DNA of 64,000 nt from Emticicia sp. BO119 (GTDB taxonomy: Bacteria; Bacteroidota; Bacteroidia; Cytophagales; Spirosomataceae): positions 930,001 to 994,000 of the forward strand of contig NZ_JACETV010000001.1 of assembly GCF_013912375.1 (NCBI RefSeq), given 5' to 3'. Under the pieces are notes generated by a model. It did not search any database, was not told where the DNA came from, and saw only the letters and a list, made by a program, of their open reading frames with translations. Shown piece after piece: positions 9,241 through 17,724 of the stretch. How positions within the stretch are numbered: position 1 is the first letter of the stretch; each line of letters starts with the position of its first letter. The position numbers and the translations under genes were made by a program.

Positions 9241-10197
9241 GTGCAATTCTTAAAATCCGGCATACTAAGTACCTATCAGGATTCGGGAAGGAAAGGTTAT
9301 TGCTATTCAGGCATTAATCCGAATGGTGCTATGGATATAATAGCTGTTAGATTGTTGAATATTATTTTGCAGAATTCTGAAAAAGAAGCGGCTATTGAAA
9401 TACATTTTCCAGGTCCTGAAATTTTTTTTGAAAAAGATACCCTTATTGCCATCGGAGGTGCTGATTTTTCGCCCTTTCTTATTACGGATAGCAAACAAAT
9501 AGTAGAAATGAATAATTGGCAATGTACATGGGTGTCAGCAGGAAGCATATTGAAGTTTAAAAAACGTTCCTTTGGGCAAAGAGCTTATATTGCGATCAAA
9601 GGCGGTGCATCTGTAAAAGAGTGGTTAGGAAGTAAAAGTACCAATGGATTGCTTGATTTCAATACTATCAAGGCCAATAGTCAGATTGATACTCAATTGT
9701 TTCCAAAGCCTGATTTTTTCCCATATTTAGCTTTTTCTCTTCTACCACCTTATTCGGACTCACCCATTATCAGACTTATCAAAGGCAATGAATATGATTT
9801 ATTAACTCATGAAAGTAAGACCTTATTAGAAAACCAACCATTTGGTATCAGTCTAAACTCCAATCGTATGGGGATCAGATTAGAGGGGGTGGCGTTAAAC
9901 TTAGAAAATAAATTAGAACTGATTTCGTCTGCAGTAGATTTCGGTACTGTTCAATTATTACCAGATGGCCAGTTGATTATTCTGATGGCAGACCATCAAA
10001 CCACTGGAGGATATCCTCGTTTAGGCAATGTAGTTTCTGTTGACCTCCCGATTTTAGCCCAATGTGGAGCACAGGATACAATTCAGTTTCGATTTATTTC
10101 TTTATCCGAAGCTGAGGAATTGTTAATTTTAAGAGAAAAAGAGATAAGAAAACTAAAGGTAACCTTTAGCCTTTTAAGCGGAAACAGCATTAAATAA
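9241..10197 (+). CDS. pxpC: 5-oxoprolinase subunit PxpC (biotin-dependent carboxyltransferase/KipA-like family)
   Basis: 318 residues starting at GTG 9241; no ATG gives the expected N-terminus. The family opening is seen (LKSGILSTYQDSGRKGY, then GAMD near residue 30), with IAIGGADFSPFL, KGGASVKEWLGSKSTN, and a C-terminal MADHQTTGGYPRLGNVVSVD. PxpC forms the catalytic complex with PxpB, which phosphorylates and opens 5-oxoproline. The databank name biotin-dependent carboxyltransferase reflects fold similarity, not a biotin site here. pxpA follows after 11 bases, so the two are co-transcribed. pxpB lies 4 kb upstream on the same strand. Confidence 0.92.
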   Translation: MQFLKSGILSTYQDSGRKGYCYSGINPNGAMDIIAVRLLNIILQNSEKEAAIEIHFPGPEIFFEKDTLIAIGGADFSPFLITDSKQIVEMNNWQCTWVSAGSILKFKKRSFGQRAYIAIKGGASVKEWLGSKSTNGLLDFNTIKANSQIDTQLFPKPDFFPYLAFSLLPPYSDSPIIRLIKGNEYDLLTHESKTLLENQPFGISLNSNRMGIRLEGVALNLENKLELISSAVDFGTVQLLPDGQLIILMADHQTTGGYPRLGNVVSVDLPILAQCGAQDTIQFRFISLSEAEELLILREKEIRKLKVTFSLLSGNSIK

Positions 10198-10208
10198 CAA
10201 CATATATA

Positions 10209-10967
10209 ATGAACCAAAGTATTGACCTGAACTGTGATATGGGTGAGTCATTCGGGATTTGGACAATGGGTAATGATGAAGTACTGATGAATTACATTTC
10301 ATCGGCAAATATTGCCTGCGGTTTTCATGCAGGAGATGCTACCATTATGAGAAAGACTGCTGCGTTTGCTCTGCACAAAGGTGTTGCTATTGGTGCTCAC
10401 CCGGGTTTTCCAGATTTACAGGGTTTTGGTCGCAGAAATATGCACCTAAATGCACAGGAAGTTTATGATATATGTATTTATCAGATAGGAGCGATGCTAA
10501 ATGTGGTAAGAGCTTTGGGTACAGCCTTACATCATGTAAAGCCTCATGGGGCAATGTATAATTTGGGGGCAAAAGAGGTAAAATTAGCAAACGCTATTGC
10601 ACAGGCCACCAAGGACAGTCATCCCGATTTAATTCTTTATGGTCTATCTGGTAGTTTTCTGATTAGGGAAGCCGAAAAAATAGGTTTGAAGACCGCTTCA
10701 GAAGTTTTTGCTGACAGAACCTATCAGAATGATGGTAGTCTTACACCACGCACGCAAGCCAATGCTATGATTGAAAATACAGACGATGCTGTGAATCAGA
10801 TTATCAGAATGGTCAAAGAGAAAACAGTTGTTTCAACCGATGGAAATATTGTTACTATTAAAGCTGATACTATTTGTTTACATGGTGATGGAACCCATGC
10901 TGTTGAATTTGCCAAAGCCTTGAACAGGAGACTCAGAACAGAAGGATTGCAAGTGAAGACATTATAG
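10209..10967 (+). CDS. pxpA: 5-oxoprolinase subunit PxpA (LamB/YcsF family)
   Basis: 252 residues, normal length. Hallmarks are DLNCDMGESFG at the N-terminus, SSANIACGFHAGD, GVAIGAHPGFPDLQGFGRR, HHVKPHGAMYN, SEVFADRTYQNDGSL and a final CLHGDGTHAVEFA. PxpA completes the PxpABC 5-oxoprolinase with PxpB and PxpC and acts in the cytosol to recycle spontaneously formed 5-oxoproline to glutamate. It is translated 11 bases after pxpC, and a hairpin at 11000-11034 closes the operon before the convergent M56 gene. Confidence 0.95.
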   Translation: MNQSIDLNCDMGESFGIWTMGNDEVLMNYISSANIACGFHAGDATIMRKTAAFALHKGVAIGAHPGFPDLQGFGRRNMHLNAQEVYDICIYQIGAMLNVVRALGTALHHVKPHGAMYNLGAKEVKLANAIAQATKDSHPDLILYGLSGSFLIREAEKIGLKTASEVFADRTYQNDGSLTPRTQANAMIENTDDAVNQIIRMVKEKTVVSTDGNIVTIKADTICLHGDGTHAVEFAKALNRRLRTEGLQVKTL

Positions 10968-10999
10968 ATATAAGTGAATGGTACTTTATTTGAAAAAGA

Positions 11000-11034
11000 A
11001 ACTTCCGGAATAGAAATTAGTTTATCCGGAAGTT
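11000..11034 (+). terminator. hairpin after pxpA
   Basis: Arms AACTTCCGGA and TCCGGAAGTT (10 bp, perfect) with a 15-base loop are followed by CATTTTT. They lie between pxpA and the convergent M56 gene, and probably terminate pxpCA. Confidence 0.7.
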
Positions 11035-11109
11035 CATTTTTAAGCACACGTCTTCTCTTACATTCTGAGTAATATTTCAGAAATAGGGATTTAAAGTAAT
11101 TTTATCTGA

Positions 11110-12372
11110 TTATTCTTTTGTTGGCACAGGAGGCGGTGGAGGGGGCGGAAGTTGCTCTGTTGCTCCTTGTGAGGATTTTTTAACCTTTTGAAGAAGTAGA
11201 GTCTGTTTTGGTTGGTCCTGAGCTGGTTTATCTAATACTAATTTTGTCGCGATAAATTCAACTTCTTTGGCTCCTTCCTTTTTCATAAGCCTTTTCTGAG
11301 CCTGACCATCAGGCATTAATACAAACTCTCTACTAAGTTTTGACTTAAACTGAACAAGTTCAGTTTCGTCTATTTTTTTTAGTTGAAGTTGAGTCGGAGA
11401 GTCAAATTCTATTTCTGGATCTCTTAGGTCCGACTTAAGTTTCAAGGTAATTGCTTCGTCCATTTTTTTGAGTTCTGGTGGTATCTCAGTTGTCTGATCA
11501 TTCATGCAACTGAACACAAACATCAAAACTAAAATCAAAGGGATAAAAAGCAGGAACCTCGAATACTGCAATTGATTCGATTTGTTCTGATTCATTTTAC
11601 TGATTCTGGTTTTAAGTGAATAAAAATTGAAATTGGTTACTAAACTAAAATAATTATTGCCGGAAAAATGCAGAAGCAAATACTGGTAGGATTTTTTGTC
11701 AATACCTTTCCCAATTACTAAAGCATCTGTTAAAAATTCAAGATTGTCTCTAACTGAATTTTTTAGAAACCAGGCGAATGGATTAACCCAGTTAACAATT
11801 CTGATAAACTCAGCTAATAGTACATCTAAACTATGATTCTGTTGAATATGTATAGACTCATGCAAAAGAATTTTTGTAATTTCAGAATTTGTCAAAGCAC
11901 TCTCCGAAATAAATATCGACTTTCCAAAAGAGAATGGTAGAATGTCGTGATGTACTACATACACTTTTAGCCCACAAACTTCTTTTATATAGGCGTTCCG
12001 TTTAAGTTTCAGATATGATAGGTACTGAATAGCCTGATGAATACTGAAAGCAGTTATACCAGAAAAATAGATAATCAAAAAAATCGGGCTTAAGACAATC
12101 AATTTGGTAATTGGATTAAAAAAGTGCTGGCCTGAGGTCTGAACTGAAGGGACATATTGACCTAAATCAGTAGTGCCAAAATGTTGGTTGAATAAAACAC
12201 CAATCCAGTTAAAGTGTCCAACGGCTAAGAAAAAAGCAAAGAATATAGTAATCAGAAAGAAAAAACGGTTTGAATTGAAAAAAGTGAGTTTTTCTAAAAA
12301 CAGTTTATAGAAAACCCAAATACCCGTTATATTCAGGCTGAATTTCAATAATATAAGTAAGATAGTTGTCAT
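11110..12372 (-). CDS. M56 family (BlaR1/MecR1-like) membrane metallopeptidase
   Basis: 420 residues. Three N-terminal membrane helices (about 5-20, 35-52, 90-115) precede a cytosolic zinc protease domain with HESIH at 171-175 and a downstream E in NLEFLTDA as third ligand. A fourth helix near 278-295 (FLLFIPLILVLMFVFSCM) comes next. The extracytoplasmic tail is about 125 residues with no penicillin-binding domain, so this is not a classical beta-lactam sensor. It ends in a run of seven prolines (QLPPPPPPPVPTKE). The protease presumably cleaves the BlaI repressor encoded just upstream; the two genes overlap by ATGA. The signal sensed is unknown. Confidence 0.88.
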   Translation of the reverse strand: MTTILLILLKFSLNITGIWVFYKLFLEKLTFFNSNRFFFLITIFFAFFLAVGHFNWIGVLFNQHFGTTDLGQYVPSVQTSGQHFFNPITKLIVLSPIFLIIYFSGITAFSIHQAIQYLSYLKLKRNAYIKEVCGLKVYVVHHDILPFSFGKSIFISESALTNSEITKILLHESIHIQQNHSLDVLLAEFIRIVNWVNPFAWFLKNSVRDNLEFLTDALVIGKGIDKKSYQYLLLHFSGNNYFSLVTNFNFYSLKTRISKMNQNKSNQLQYSRFLLFIPLILVLMFVFSCMNDQTTEIPPELKKMDEAITLKLKSDLRDPEIEFDSPTQLQLKKIDETELVQFKSKLSREFVLMPDGQAQKRLMKKEGAKEVEFIATKLVLDKPAQDQPKQTLLLQKVKKSSQGATEQLPPPPPPPVPTKE

Positions 12373-12731
12373 TTTTTTTCAGATTCAATCATTGAAATAA
12401 TTTCCTTTAACTCACCAGGGGTTAGTTTGTTGTTTTCCACAAAAAAGTTAACCATCTGCTGATAGCTGCTATCAAAATAATCTTCAACGAATCGATTAAG
12501 AAATGAGTTTTTATAGACAGTCTCGGTAATAAGAGGGGTGTATAAGCTTACGTTTCCAATTTTACGGCTTTTCAGAAAACCTTTCTTTTCAAGGTTTTTA
12601 ATTGTTGAGGCAAGAGTAGTGTAGGGAATTTCTTCTTCACCTACCTGGTCTAAAATAGCTCTTATGTGAGTCTCTCCCAACTGCCATATCACTTTCATGG
12701 CTTCCTCTTCTTGTAACGTAAGTTTTTGCAT
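12369..12731 (-). CDS. BlaI/MecI/CopY family transcriptional repressor
   Basis: 120 residues with a winged helix in the first 75 (LTLQEEEAMKVIWQLGETHI, then IPYTTLASTIKNLEKKGFL) and a C-terminal dimerisation and cleavage region. Proteins of this family bind dyads as dimers and are inactivated by cleavage by the partner M56 protease. The stop overlaps the start of the M56 gene by four bases, so the pair is translationally coupled. The start codon lies inside the left arm of a 17-bp inverted repeat (12725-12781), which implies tight autorepression. No separate output gene is obvious nearby, so the main target may be elsewhere. Confidence 0.92.
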   Translation of the reverse strand: MQKLTLQEEEAMKVIWQLGETHIRAILDQVGEEEIPYTTLASTIKNLEKKGFLKSRKIGNVSLYTPLITETVYKNSFLNRFVEDYFDSSYQQMVNFFVENNKLTPGELKEIISMIESEKK

Positions 12732-12781
12732 AATCTACGAATTGTTTTTCAAATCTACGATATTTTCGTAGATTATGCAAA
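12725..12781. promoter_or_regulatory. BlaI autoregulatory operator: nested inverted repeats
   Basis: A perfect 17-bp inverted repeat (TTTGCATAATCTACGAA at 12725-12741 and its complement at 12765-12781) has a 23-base spacer. Inside it, ATCTACGA at 12753-12760 pairs with TCGTAGAT at 12766-12773 around TATTT. Thus three copies of ATCTACGA are present in two registers, and the left arm covers the blaI ATG. The TACGA/TCGTA core resembles the TACA/TGTA logic of BlaI operators. Confidence 0.8.
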
Positions 12782-12973
12782 TATTTCGTAATAAATATTT
12801 TATTCATGTTTAGCATCTATTTTTTGCCCAAATAAATGCTTAAAATGCACTGTGGAGAACGTTTTTGTTTTCTGTTAGTTTAGTATACTATTTTTTAATA
12901 AATTGCTTCGTCGGTAAAGAAATATCATTCGTTTTTGCCGGCTATATGTAAAAACTAAATACCTACCTTAGAA

Positions 12974-14290
12974 ATGTTTCAAAAGAATCAGAAGAAAGTA
13001 CTGACTGCCTGGACTATGTACGACTGGGCAAATTCGGTACACAATCTCGTTATTATTACTGTTGTTTTCCCGATGTATTTTTTAGCAACAACCACTGTTA
13101 AGGATGCAGAAGGGAAAATTATTGACGATGTGGTAAATTTCTTTGGTTTTCATGTCCAGAATTCTGTTCTCTATTCTTATGCTATTTCCGGGGGCACTTT
13201 ATTATTGGTTTTATTGAACCCCATTCTTACACCTTTGGCCGATTCCAGCGGGCGTCGCAAGTTTTTCATGAAACTATTCTGTTATTTAGGGGCGGCCAGT
13301 TGTGCATATTTTTATTTTTTTACCAAAGATAATGTCTCATGGGTAGTTATTGCTTTTGGGTTATCTGTTGTAGGGTGGGGCGGGAGTATTGTTTTTTATA
13401 ATTCATTTTTGCCAGAAATTGCTACTGAAGACCGTTTTGATAATCTGAGTGCACGAGGTTTTATGATGGGCTATATAGGTAGTGTATTATTATTGATTTT
13501 TAATCTTGTTATGATCATGAAACCGGAGTTTGTCGGCCTCTCACAAGCAGATAGTGATTCAGGGTTTACGGCCCGGATTTCTTTTCTCACAGTTGGATTG
13601 TGGTGGGCCTTATTTGCACAGATTCCCTTTTATTATCTGCCCAAAGACCATGTGAAACCATTACAAGGCAATTGGTTGAGCAGTAGTTTTCATGAATTGG
13701 GTAAAGTTCTTAAAGAAGTGAGACAAAACAAATTGGTTACCAAGTTTTTATTAGCCTTCTTCTTCTTTGATATGGGAGTAATGACAGTTATTTATGTTGC
13801 CACTATTTTTGCTGATAAAGAATTACATATTGAAAAAACAGGACTTATTGTGACACTTCTGTTAATTCAGTTAATTGCAATTCCCGGGTCGTTTTTAGCC
13901 TCATGGTTATCGGGCAAGTTAGGTAACACCAAAGCCCTGTTGATAGAGATTTTTGTATGGGCTTTGATGCCTTTGGCGGCTTATTTTACAACCACCGAAA
14001 AGGAATTTTATGTAATTGCCGCTGTAGTTGGTTTAGTAATGGGGGGGATTCAGTCGCTTTCACGCTCCACTTACGCCAAACTGATTCCGGAAAATACTGA
14101 AGACACTGCTTCTTATTTTGGGTTTTATGATATTGTTGAAAAAATGGCTATTACTCTTGGAACATTGTTATTTGGCTTTGTAGAACAAATAACTGGCAAT
14201 ATGAGAAATTCGGTACTCGTAATTCTGGTATTTTTTATTGTTGGCTTTTTATTGTTGATGCGTATTCCGTCAAAAAAGATTTATAATTAG
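12974..14290 (+). CDS. MFS transporter, UMF1/Atg22-like family
   Basis: 438 residues with about 12 membrane helices. The family signature is at the N-terminus: TAWTMYDWANSVHNLVIITV followed by FPMYF. The cytosolic loop motif LADSSGRRKFFM follows helix 2, and SLSRSTYAKLIPENTEDTAS lies in the second half. UMF1 proteins (PF11700) relate to yeast Atg22, a vacuolar amino acid effluxer; bacterial substrates are mostly unknown. It is a single gene with 240 bases upstream that also contain the BlaI operator, so coregulation by BlaI is possible but unproven. Confidence 0.88.
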   Translation: MFQKNQKKVLTAWTMYDWANSVHNLVIITVVFPMYFLATTTVKDAEGKIIDDVVNFFGFHVQNSVLYSYAISGGTLLLVLLNPILTPLADSSGRRKFFMKLFCYLGAASCAYFYFFTKDNVSWVVIAFGLSVVGWGGSIVFYNSFLPEIATEDRFDNLSARGFMMGYIGSVLLLIFNLVMIMKPEFVGLSQADSDSGFTARISFLTVGLWWALFAQIPFYYLPKDHVKPLQGNWLSSSFHELGKVLKEVRQNKLVTKFLLAFFFFDMGVMTVIYVATIFADKELHIEKTGLIVTLLLIQLIAIPGSFLASWLSGKLGNTKALLIEIFVWALMPLAAYFTTTEKEFYVIAAVVGLVMGGIQSLSRSTYAKLIPENTEDTASYFGFYDIVEKMAITLGTLLFGFVEQITGNMRNSVLVILVFFIVGFLLLMRIPSKKIYN

Positions 14291-14516
14291 AGAATTGCTC
14301 GAGTATTTCGGGAAATTATTACCTATACTTTTATAGCAGAAATGTTCTCTTTTTTATTATTTTTGCCAGTATTAACGGATAGCGAGTTAGTTTTGTCAGA
14401 ATATACTTTTCTATCATAATGTTTAATATTTTTAAGTAGTTTAAATAATGTGTAGGTAATTTTGCTTTTAATGTTTTCCTAAACAACGATATATCCTACA
14501 TACTTGACCTTTTTTT

Positions 14517-15632
14517 ATGAGAGTCCTTTTTGATCATCAATCATTTTCCGGGGCAAAATTTGGGGGTGTAGCAAGATATTTTTATGACTTGATGCACAAT
14601 CTGAAATATCATCAGGAAGTTGAGGTGAGCCTGTCTTTGCTTTTTTCCAATAACGAATATCTGAAAAGTGCCGATGTAAAAAAGGTTTTCCCTTTTAGTT
14701 ATTTTTTAGGGTATGGGCTTACCAATACATTTTTCTCTCATGTTAACCGGGCAAATAGTGCATTTCAGATAACAAGACATAATTATGACCTATTTCATCC
14801 AACCTATTTTAACGATTATTTTCTGAATTTTTTGGGAAAAAAGCCTTATGTTATTACGCATCATGATACTATTCCTGAAAAATTTGCGACACAATACGCC
14901 GAACTTGACGGTTTTGATAAAGCCTATAAACAACGTGTATTAGACAAAGCGGCAAAAATCATTGCAGTTTCGGAAAACACAAAAAATGATTTATTAGATA
15001 TTTTTCATTTAGCTCCTGAAAAAATAGAGGTTATTCATCATTCTACCCATTTTGCTACATATAAACCGGCAGATGATTTTGATATTGCTACTCCTGAAAG
15101 GTATCTTTTGTATGTTGGTAATCGTGAAAACTATAAAAACTTCGATGTATTTCTTAAAGCCATTGCTCCCATTCTTCTAAGGCAATCTGATCTATACCTG
15201 CTCTGTGCCGGAAGCTATAGTTTTAATGATAATGAGCAGAAACTATTCAATGAGTTAGGTATTAGTACAAAGATTCTGCATTATGAAATACAGAATGATG
15301 AAGTATTGTTCAGAGTTTATCAGAAGGCAATTGCTTTTGTTTATCCTTCATTATATGAAGGTTTCGGCATACCTATTCTGGAAGCCTTTGCCTGCGGTTG
15401 CCCTGTTGCATTGAGTGATCGTTCCTGTTTCCCTGAGGTTGCGCAAAATGCAGCCATATACTTTAACCCTGACAATCTTGAAAGTATTGCTTTTGGAGTT
15501 GAAAGACTGATTGATAGTGCAGAATTAAGATTGAATTTAGTTAAGAAGGGCTACCAGAGATTAAAAGATTTTTCGCCTGAAAATACAGCAAAAAAGACTT
15601 TGGATGTCTATCGAAGTGTGCTTAATAGATAA
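14517..15632 (+). CDS. glycosyltransferase, GT4-like family 1
   Basis: 371 residues, GT-B fold. The N-terminal glycine loop is FSGAKFGGVARYFYDL; THHDTIPEKF and AVSENTKNDLL follow; the C-terminal domain has LYVGNRENYKNFDVFLKA. The nucleotide-sugar site is YPSLYEGFGIPILEAFACGC (near residue 280), with the E-x7-E pattern of retaining family 4 enzymes, then PVALSDRSCFPEVA. It transfers a sugar from a nucleotide donor to a growing glycan at the inner membrane. It is followed after 106 bases by a second glycosyltransferase, and the region continues with an epimerase and an acetylation pair, which suggests a surface polysaccharide set. Confidence 0.9.
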   Translation: MRVLFDHQSFSGAKFGGVARYFYDLMHNLKYHQEVEVSLSLLFSNNEYLKSADVKKVFPFSYFLGYGLTNTFFSHVNRANSAFQITRHNYDLFHPTYFNDYFLNFLGKKPYVITHHDTIPEKFATQYAELDGFDKAYKQRVLDKAAKIIAVSENTKNDLLDIFHLAPEKIEVIHHSTHFATYKPADDFDIATPERYLLYVGNRENYKNFDVFLKAIAPILLRQSDLYLLCAGSYSFNDNEQKLFNELGISTKILHYEIQNDEVLFRVYQKAIAFVYPSLYEGFGIPILEAFACGCPVALSDRSCFPEVAQNAAIYFNPDNLESIAFGVERLIDSAELRLNLVKKGYQRLKDFSPENTAKKTLDVYRSVLNR

Positions 15633-15738
15633 ATGGCATTCCGTTTCTGCTACTTTATCACCAAACTACTTAATTTATTACCAATATTACGAATTTTCGT
15701 AATTATTTTATTATTAATCAGATTTCATCAGACAAATT

Positions 15739-16923
15739 ATGCGAATTATTATCTGTGATATATATGTGAAATTAGTGGGGCATAATTTAGGACATATTCA
15801 AAATATCTTACGCTTTTTAGAATTAAATCCTGATGAGACCGAATACGTTTTTTTACTGAACCCAGAAGCCAAAAGTATTCCTTCAATACGCACCTCTGCA
15901 AAAAATATACAAATAATTTTCTTCACTGAGGAAGAGTTTGCTCCACATAATTCAGGTATGAGCCTGATAAAATCAACCCAATTCCTGTGGAAATCAATAA
16001 TGAAATATGTCAGTGACTGGAAAGCAGACAAATTGCTATTAATGATGGTTGATATGTTTCAGCATACTATTGGGAGTAGTCGATCGTCGTGCGAAATTAC
16101 CGGTATCATGTTTAATCCATATCCAAGGGTAATTCCAGCCCTGGGTACACTTCGTGCCAAGCAACAAACAGCTGTTACCAAGGCCCGTAAATTGTTCACT
16201 TCCTGGTGGATGCTTCGGAATAAACAGTTAAAGAAAGTATTTATCTTTAATGATAAGCAAACGGTCAAATCCATGAATGAAACATTAGGTACAAAAATAT
16301 TTACCTATCTGCCCGATCCAGTATATGACTATCCTTCAAGATCTGGATTAGTGATCAGAGAGAAATACAAGATTGATCCAAACAGGAAAATTCTTTTGGC
16401 TTTTGGCATGATAGACAGTAAAAAAAATGTAGTTAATTTACTGAGGGCCTTACAGGAATTATCGGCTGAGGAAGCGGCTAATAGCTGTTTGCTTATAGTA
16501 GGAAAAGTGAGACCAGAGTATCAGGATTTATTAACTGAAGCTGTTAGAGAAGCAAAAAAACTACGACCAGAATTACTCGTGGTTTCAGAGAGTAGATTTG
16601 TTGATGATGATGAAATGGAGTCTTTTGTGCAACAAAGTGATGTCATCTCCTTAGTATATATTAATTTCTATTCATCAAGCGGTGTCATAGGATTGGCTTC
16701 CCGCCACAATAAACCTATTATTGCTACTAAGTTTGGGGTGGTGGGAGACCAAACGCGTGAATACAAATTAGGTTTGACCGTAGATGGGCACAAACCTGAA
16801 GAAATAAAAGAGGCCTTTCAATATTTTCTTTATACACCAAAAGTAGTCTATCCAGAAAAAGCCGGACAATTCATAAAAGACCATACCGGTGAGGCTTTTA
16901 TTAGGACCCTGTTAGAATTATAA
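15739..16923 (+). CDS. glycosyltransferase, GT-B type (divergent)
   Basis: 394 residues. The N-terminal half is weakly conserved. The C-terminal half is GT4-like: LLAFGMIDSKKNVVNLLRAL, LLIVGKV, then VISLVYINFYSSSGVIGLAS and KPIIATKFGVVGDQTREYKL. The acidic E-x7-E motif of typical GT4 enzymes is replaced by a serine-rich SSSGVIGLA segment, a variant seen in some capsule and exopolysaccharide transferases. No signal or membrane segments are seen, so it acts at the cytosolic face. The gene converges on nth with a 5-base gap. Confidence 0.75.
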   Translation: MRIIICDIYVKLVGHNLGHIQNILRFLELNPDETEYVFLLNPEAKSIPSIRTSAKNIQIIFFTEEEFAPHNSGMSLIKSTQFLWKSIMKYVSDWKADKLLLMMVDMFQHTIGSSRSSCEITGIMFNPYPRVIPALGTLRAKQQTAVTKARKLFTSWWMLRNKQLKKVFIFNDKQTVKSMNETLGTKIFTYLPDPVYDYPSRSGLVIREKYKIDPNRKILLAFGMIDSKKNVVNLLRALQELSAEEAANSCLLIVGKVRPEYQDLLTEAVREAKKLRPELLVVSESRFVDDDEMESFVQQSDVISLVYINFYSSSGVIGLASRHNKPIIATKFGVVGDQTREYKLGLTVDGHKPEEIKEAFQYFLYTPKVVYPEKAGQFIKDHTGEAFIRTLLEL

Positions 16924-16928
16924 AAACT

Positions 16929-17591
16929 CTATCTGTGCATCGTTACTCCAACTTGCTCGCAAAATTCCAATACGGGGCAGGTGGAGCATTTAGGTAAATT
17001 GCCAGTGCAGATATGTTTTCCAAATGGCATTAAGAGCCTGTTGATGTCAATCCATTGTTTGACGGGCACTTTGGCTTCTAATTGTTTTAATGTTTTTTCA
17101 GGTTGATTTGCCTGTATAAACCCCCACCTGTTCACTACCCGATGTACATGAATGTCTACACTTATGGCAGCTTGCTTTGAAGCAACCCCTAATGCAAGGT
17201 TAGCACATTTAGGCCCAATACCTTTCATCTCAGTTAGTTTTTCAAAATCAGCAGGTAACTCTCCTTCATATTGTTCAATTGCGGTTTTAGCAATACCAAG
17301 CATAGTGTAAGCTTTTTGCTCGGAATATGAACTTCCGTAAAGTAACTCAACTAATCTTGTAGGGCTTAATTTCAGCATTTGATCTGGAGTTCTGGCTACT
17401 TCAAAAAGCCTCAGAGAAACAGGAATGGTTGTTTCGTCGAATGTACGAATAGAGATGATACAAGAAATTAACTGTTCAAATAATGAGGTATATCCTCGTT
17501 CAACCAATTCAAACATGGCAGCTTTCGGAAACGGCCTGATAGCTTCTTCAATACGGGCAAGCATCAAATCAAGATTAAAGCCTGGCTTCAT
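16929..17591 (-). CDS. nth: endonuclease III-type DNA glycosylase
   Basis: 220 residues, HhH-GPD superfamily. The hairpin-helix-hairpin MKGIGPKCANLALG contains the catalytic Lys (K128), and VDIHVHRV holds the catalytic Asp (D146). A 4Fe-4S cluster is formed by C195, C202, C205 and C211 with the standard 6-2-5 spacing. It excises oxidised pyrimidines in base excision repair. The family match is strong, but the N-terminal part is more divergent than in the usual Nth, so a related endonuclease III-domain protein is possible. It is convergent with the glycosyltransferase. Confidence 0.88.
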   Translation of the reverse strand: MKPGFNLDLMLARIEEAIRPFPKAAMFELVERGYTSLFEQLISCIISIRTFDETTIPVSLRLFEVARTPDQMLKLSPTRLVELLYGSSYSEQKAYTMLGIAKTAIEQYEGELPADFEKLTEMKGIGPKCANLALGVASKQAAISVDIHVHRVVNRWGFIQANQPEKTLKQLEAKVPVKQWIDINRLLMPFGKHICTGNLPKCSTCPVLEFCEQVGVTMHR

Positions 17592-17724
17592 ATCATATAA
17601 AGAGTTTTATTATAAACACGATATGAATAACAAAAATACGTGCCACGTTTATAAAGGCATTTATATAAAAAAGGGTGACTGAGATTACCTCAACCACCTT
17701 GATAAAAATATCGTCAACAGTATT

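Noticed and set aside
9241-10197. PxpC as a biotin-dependent carboxylase
   Set aside because: The family name is historical. There is no biotin domain here, and pxpA adjoins, so 5-oxoprolinase is the better call.
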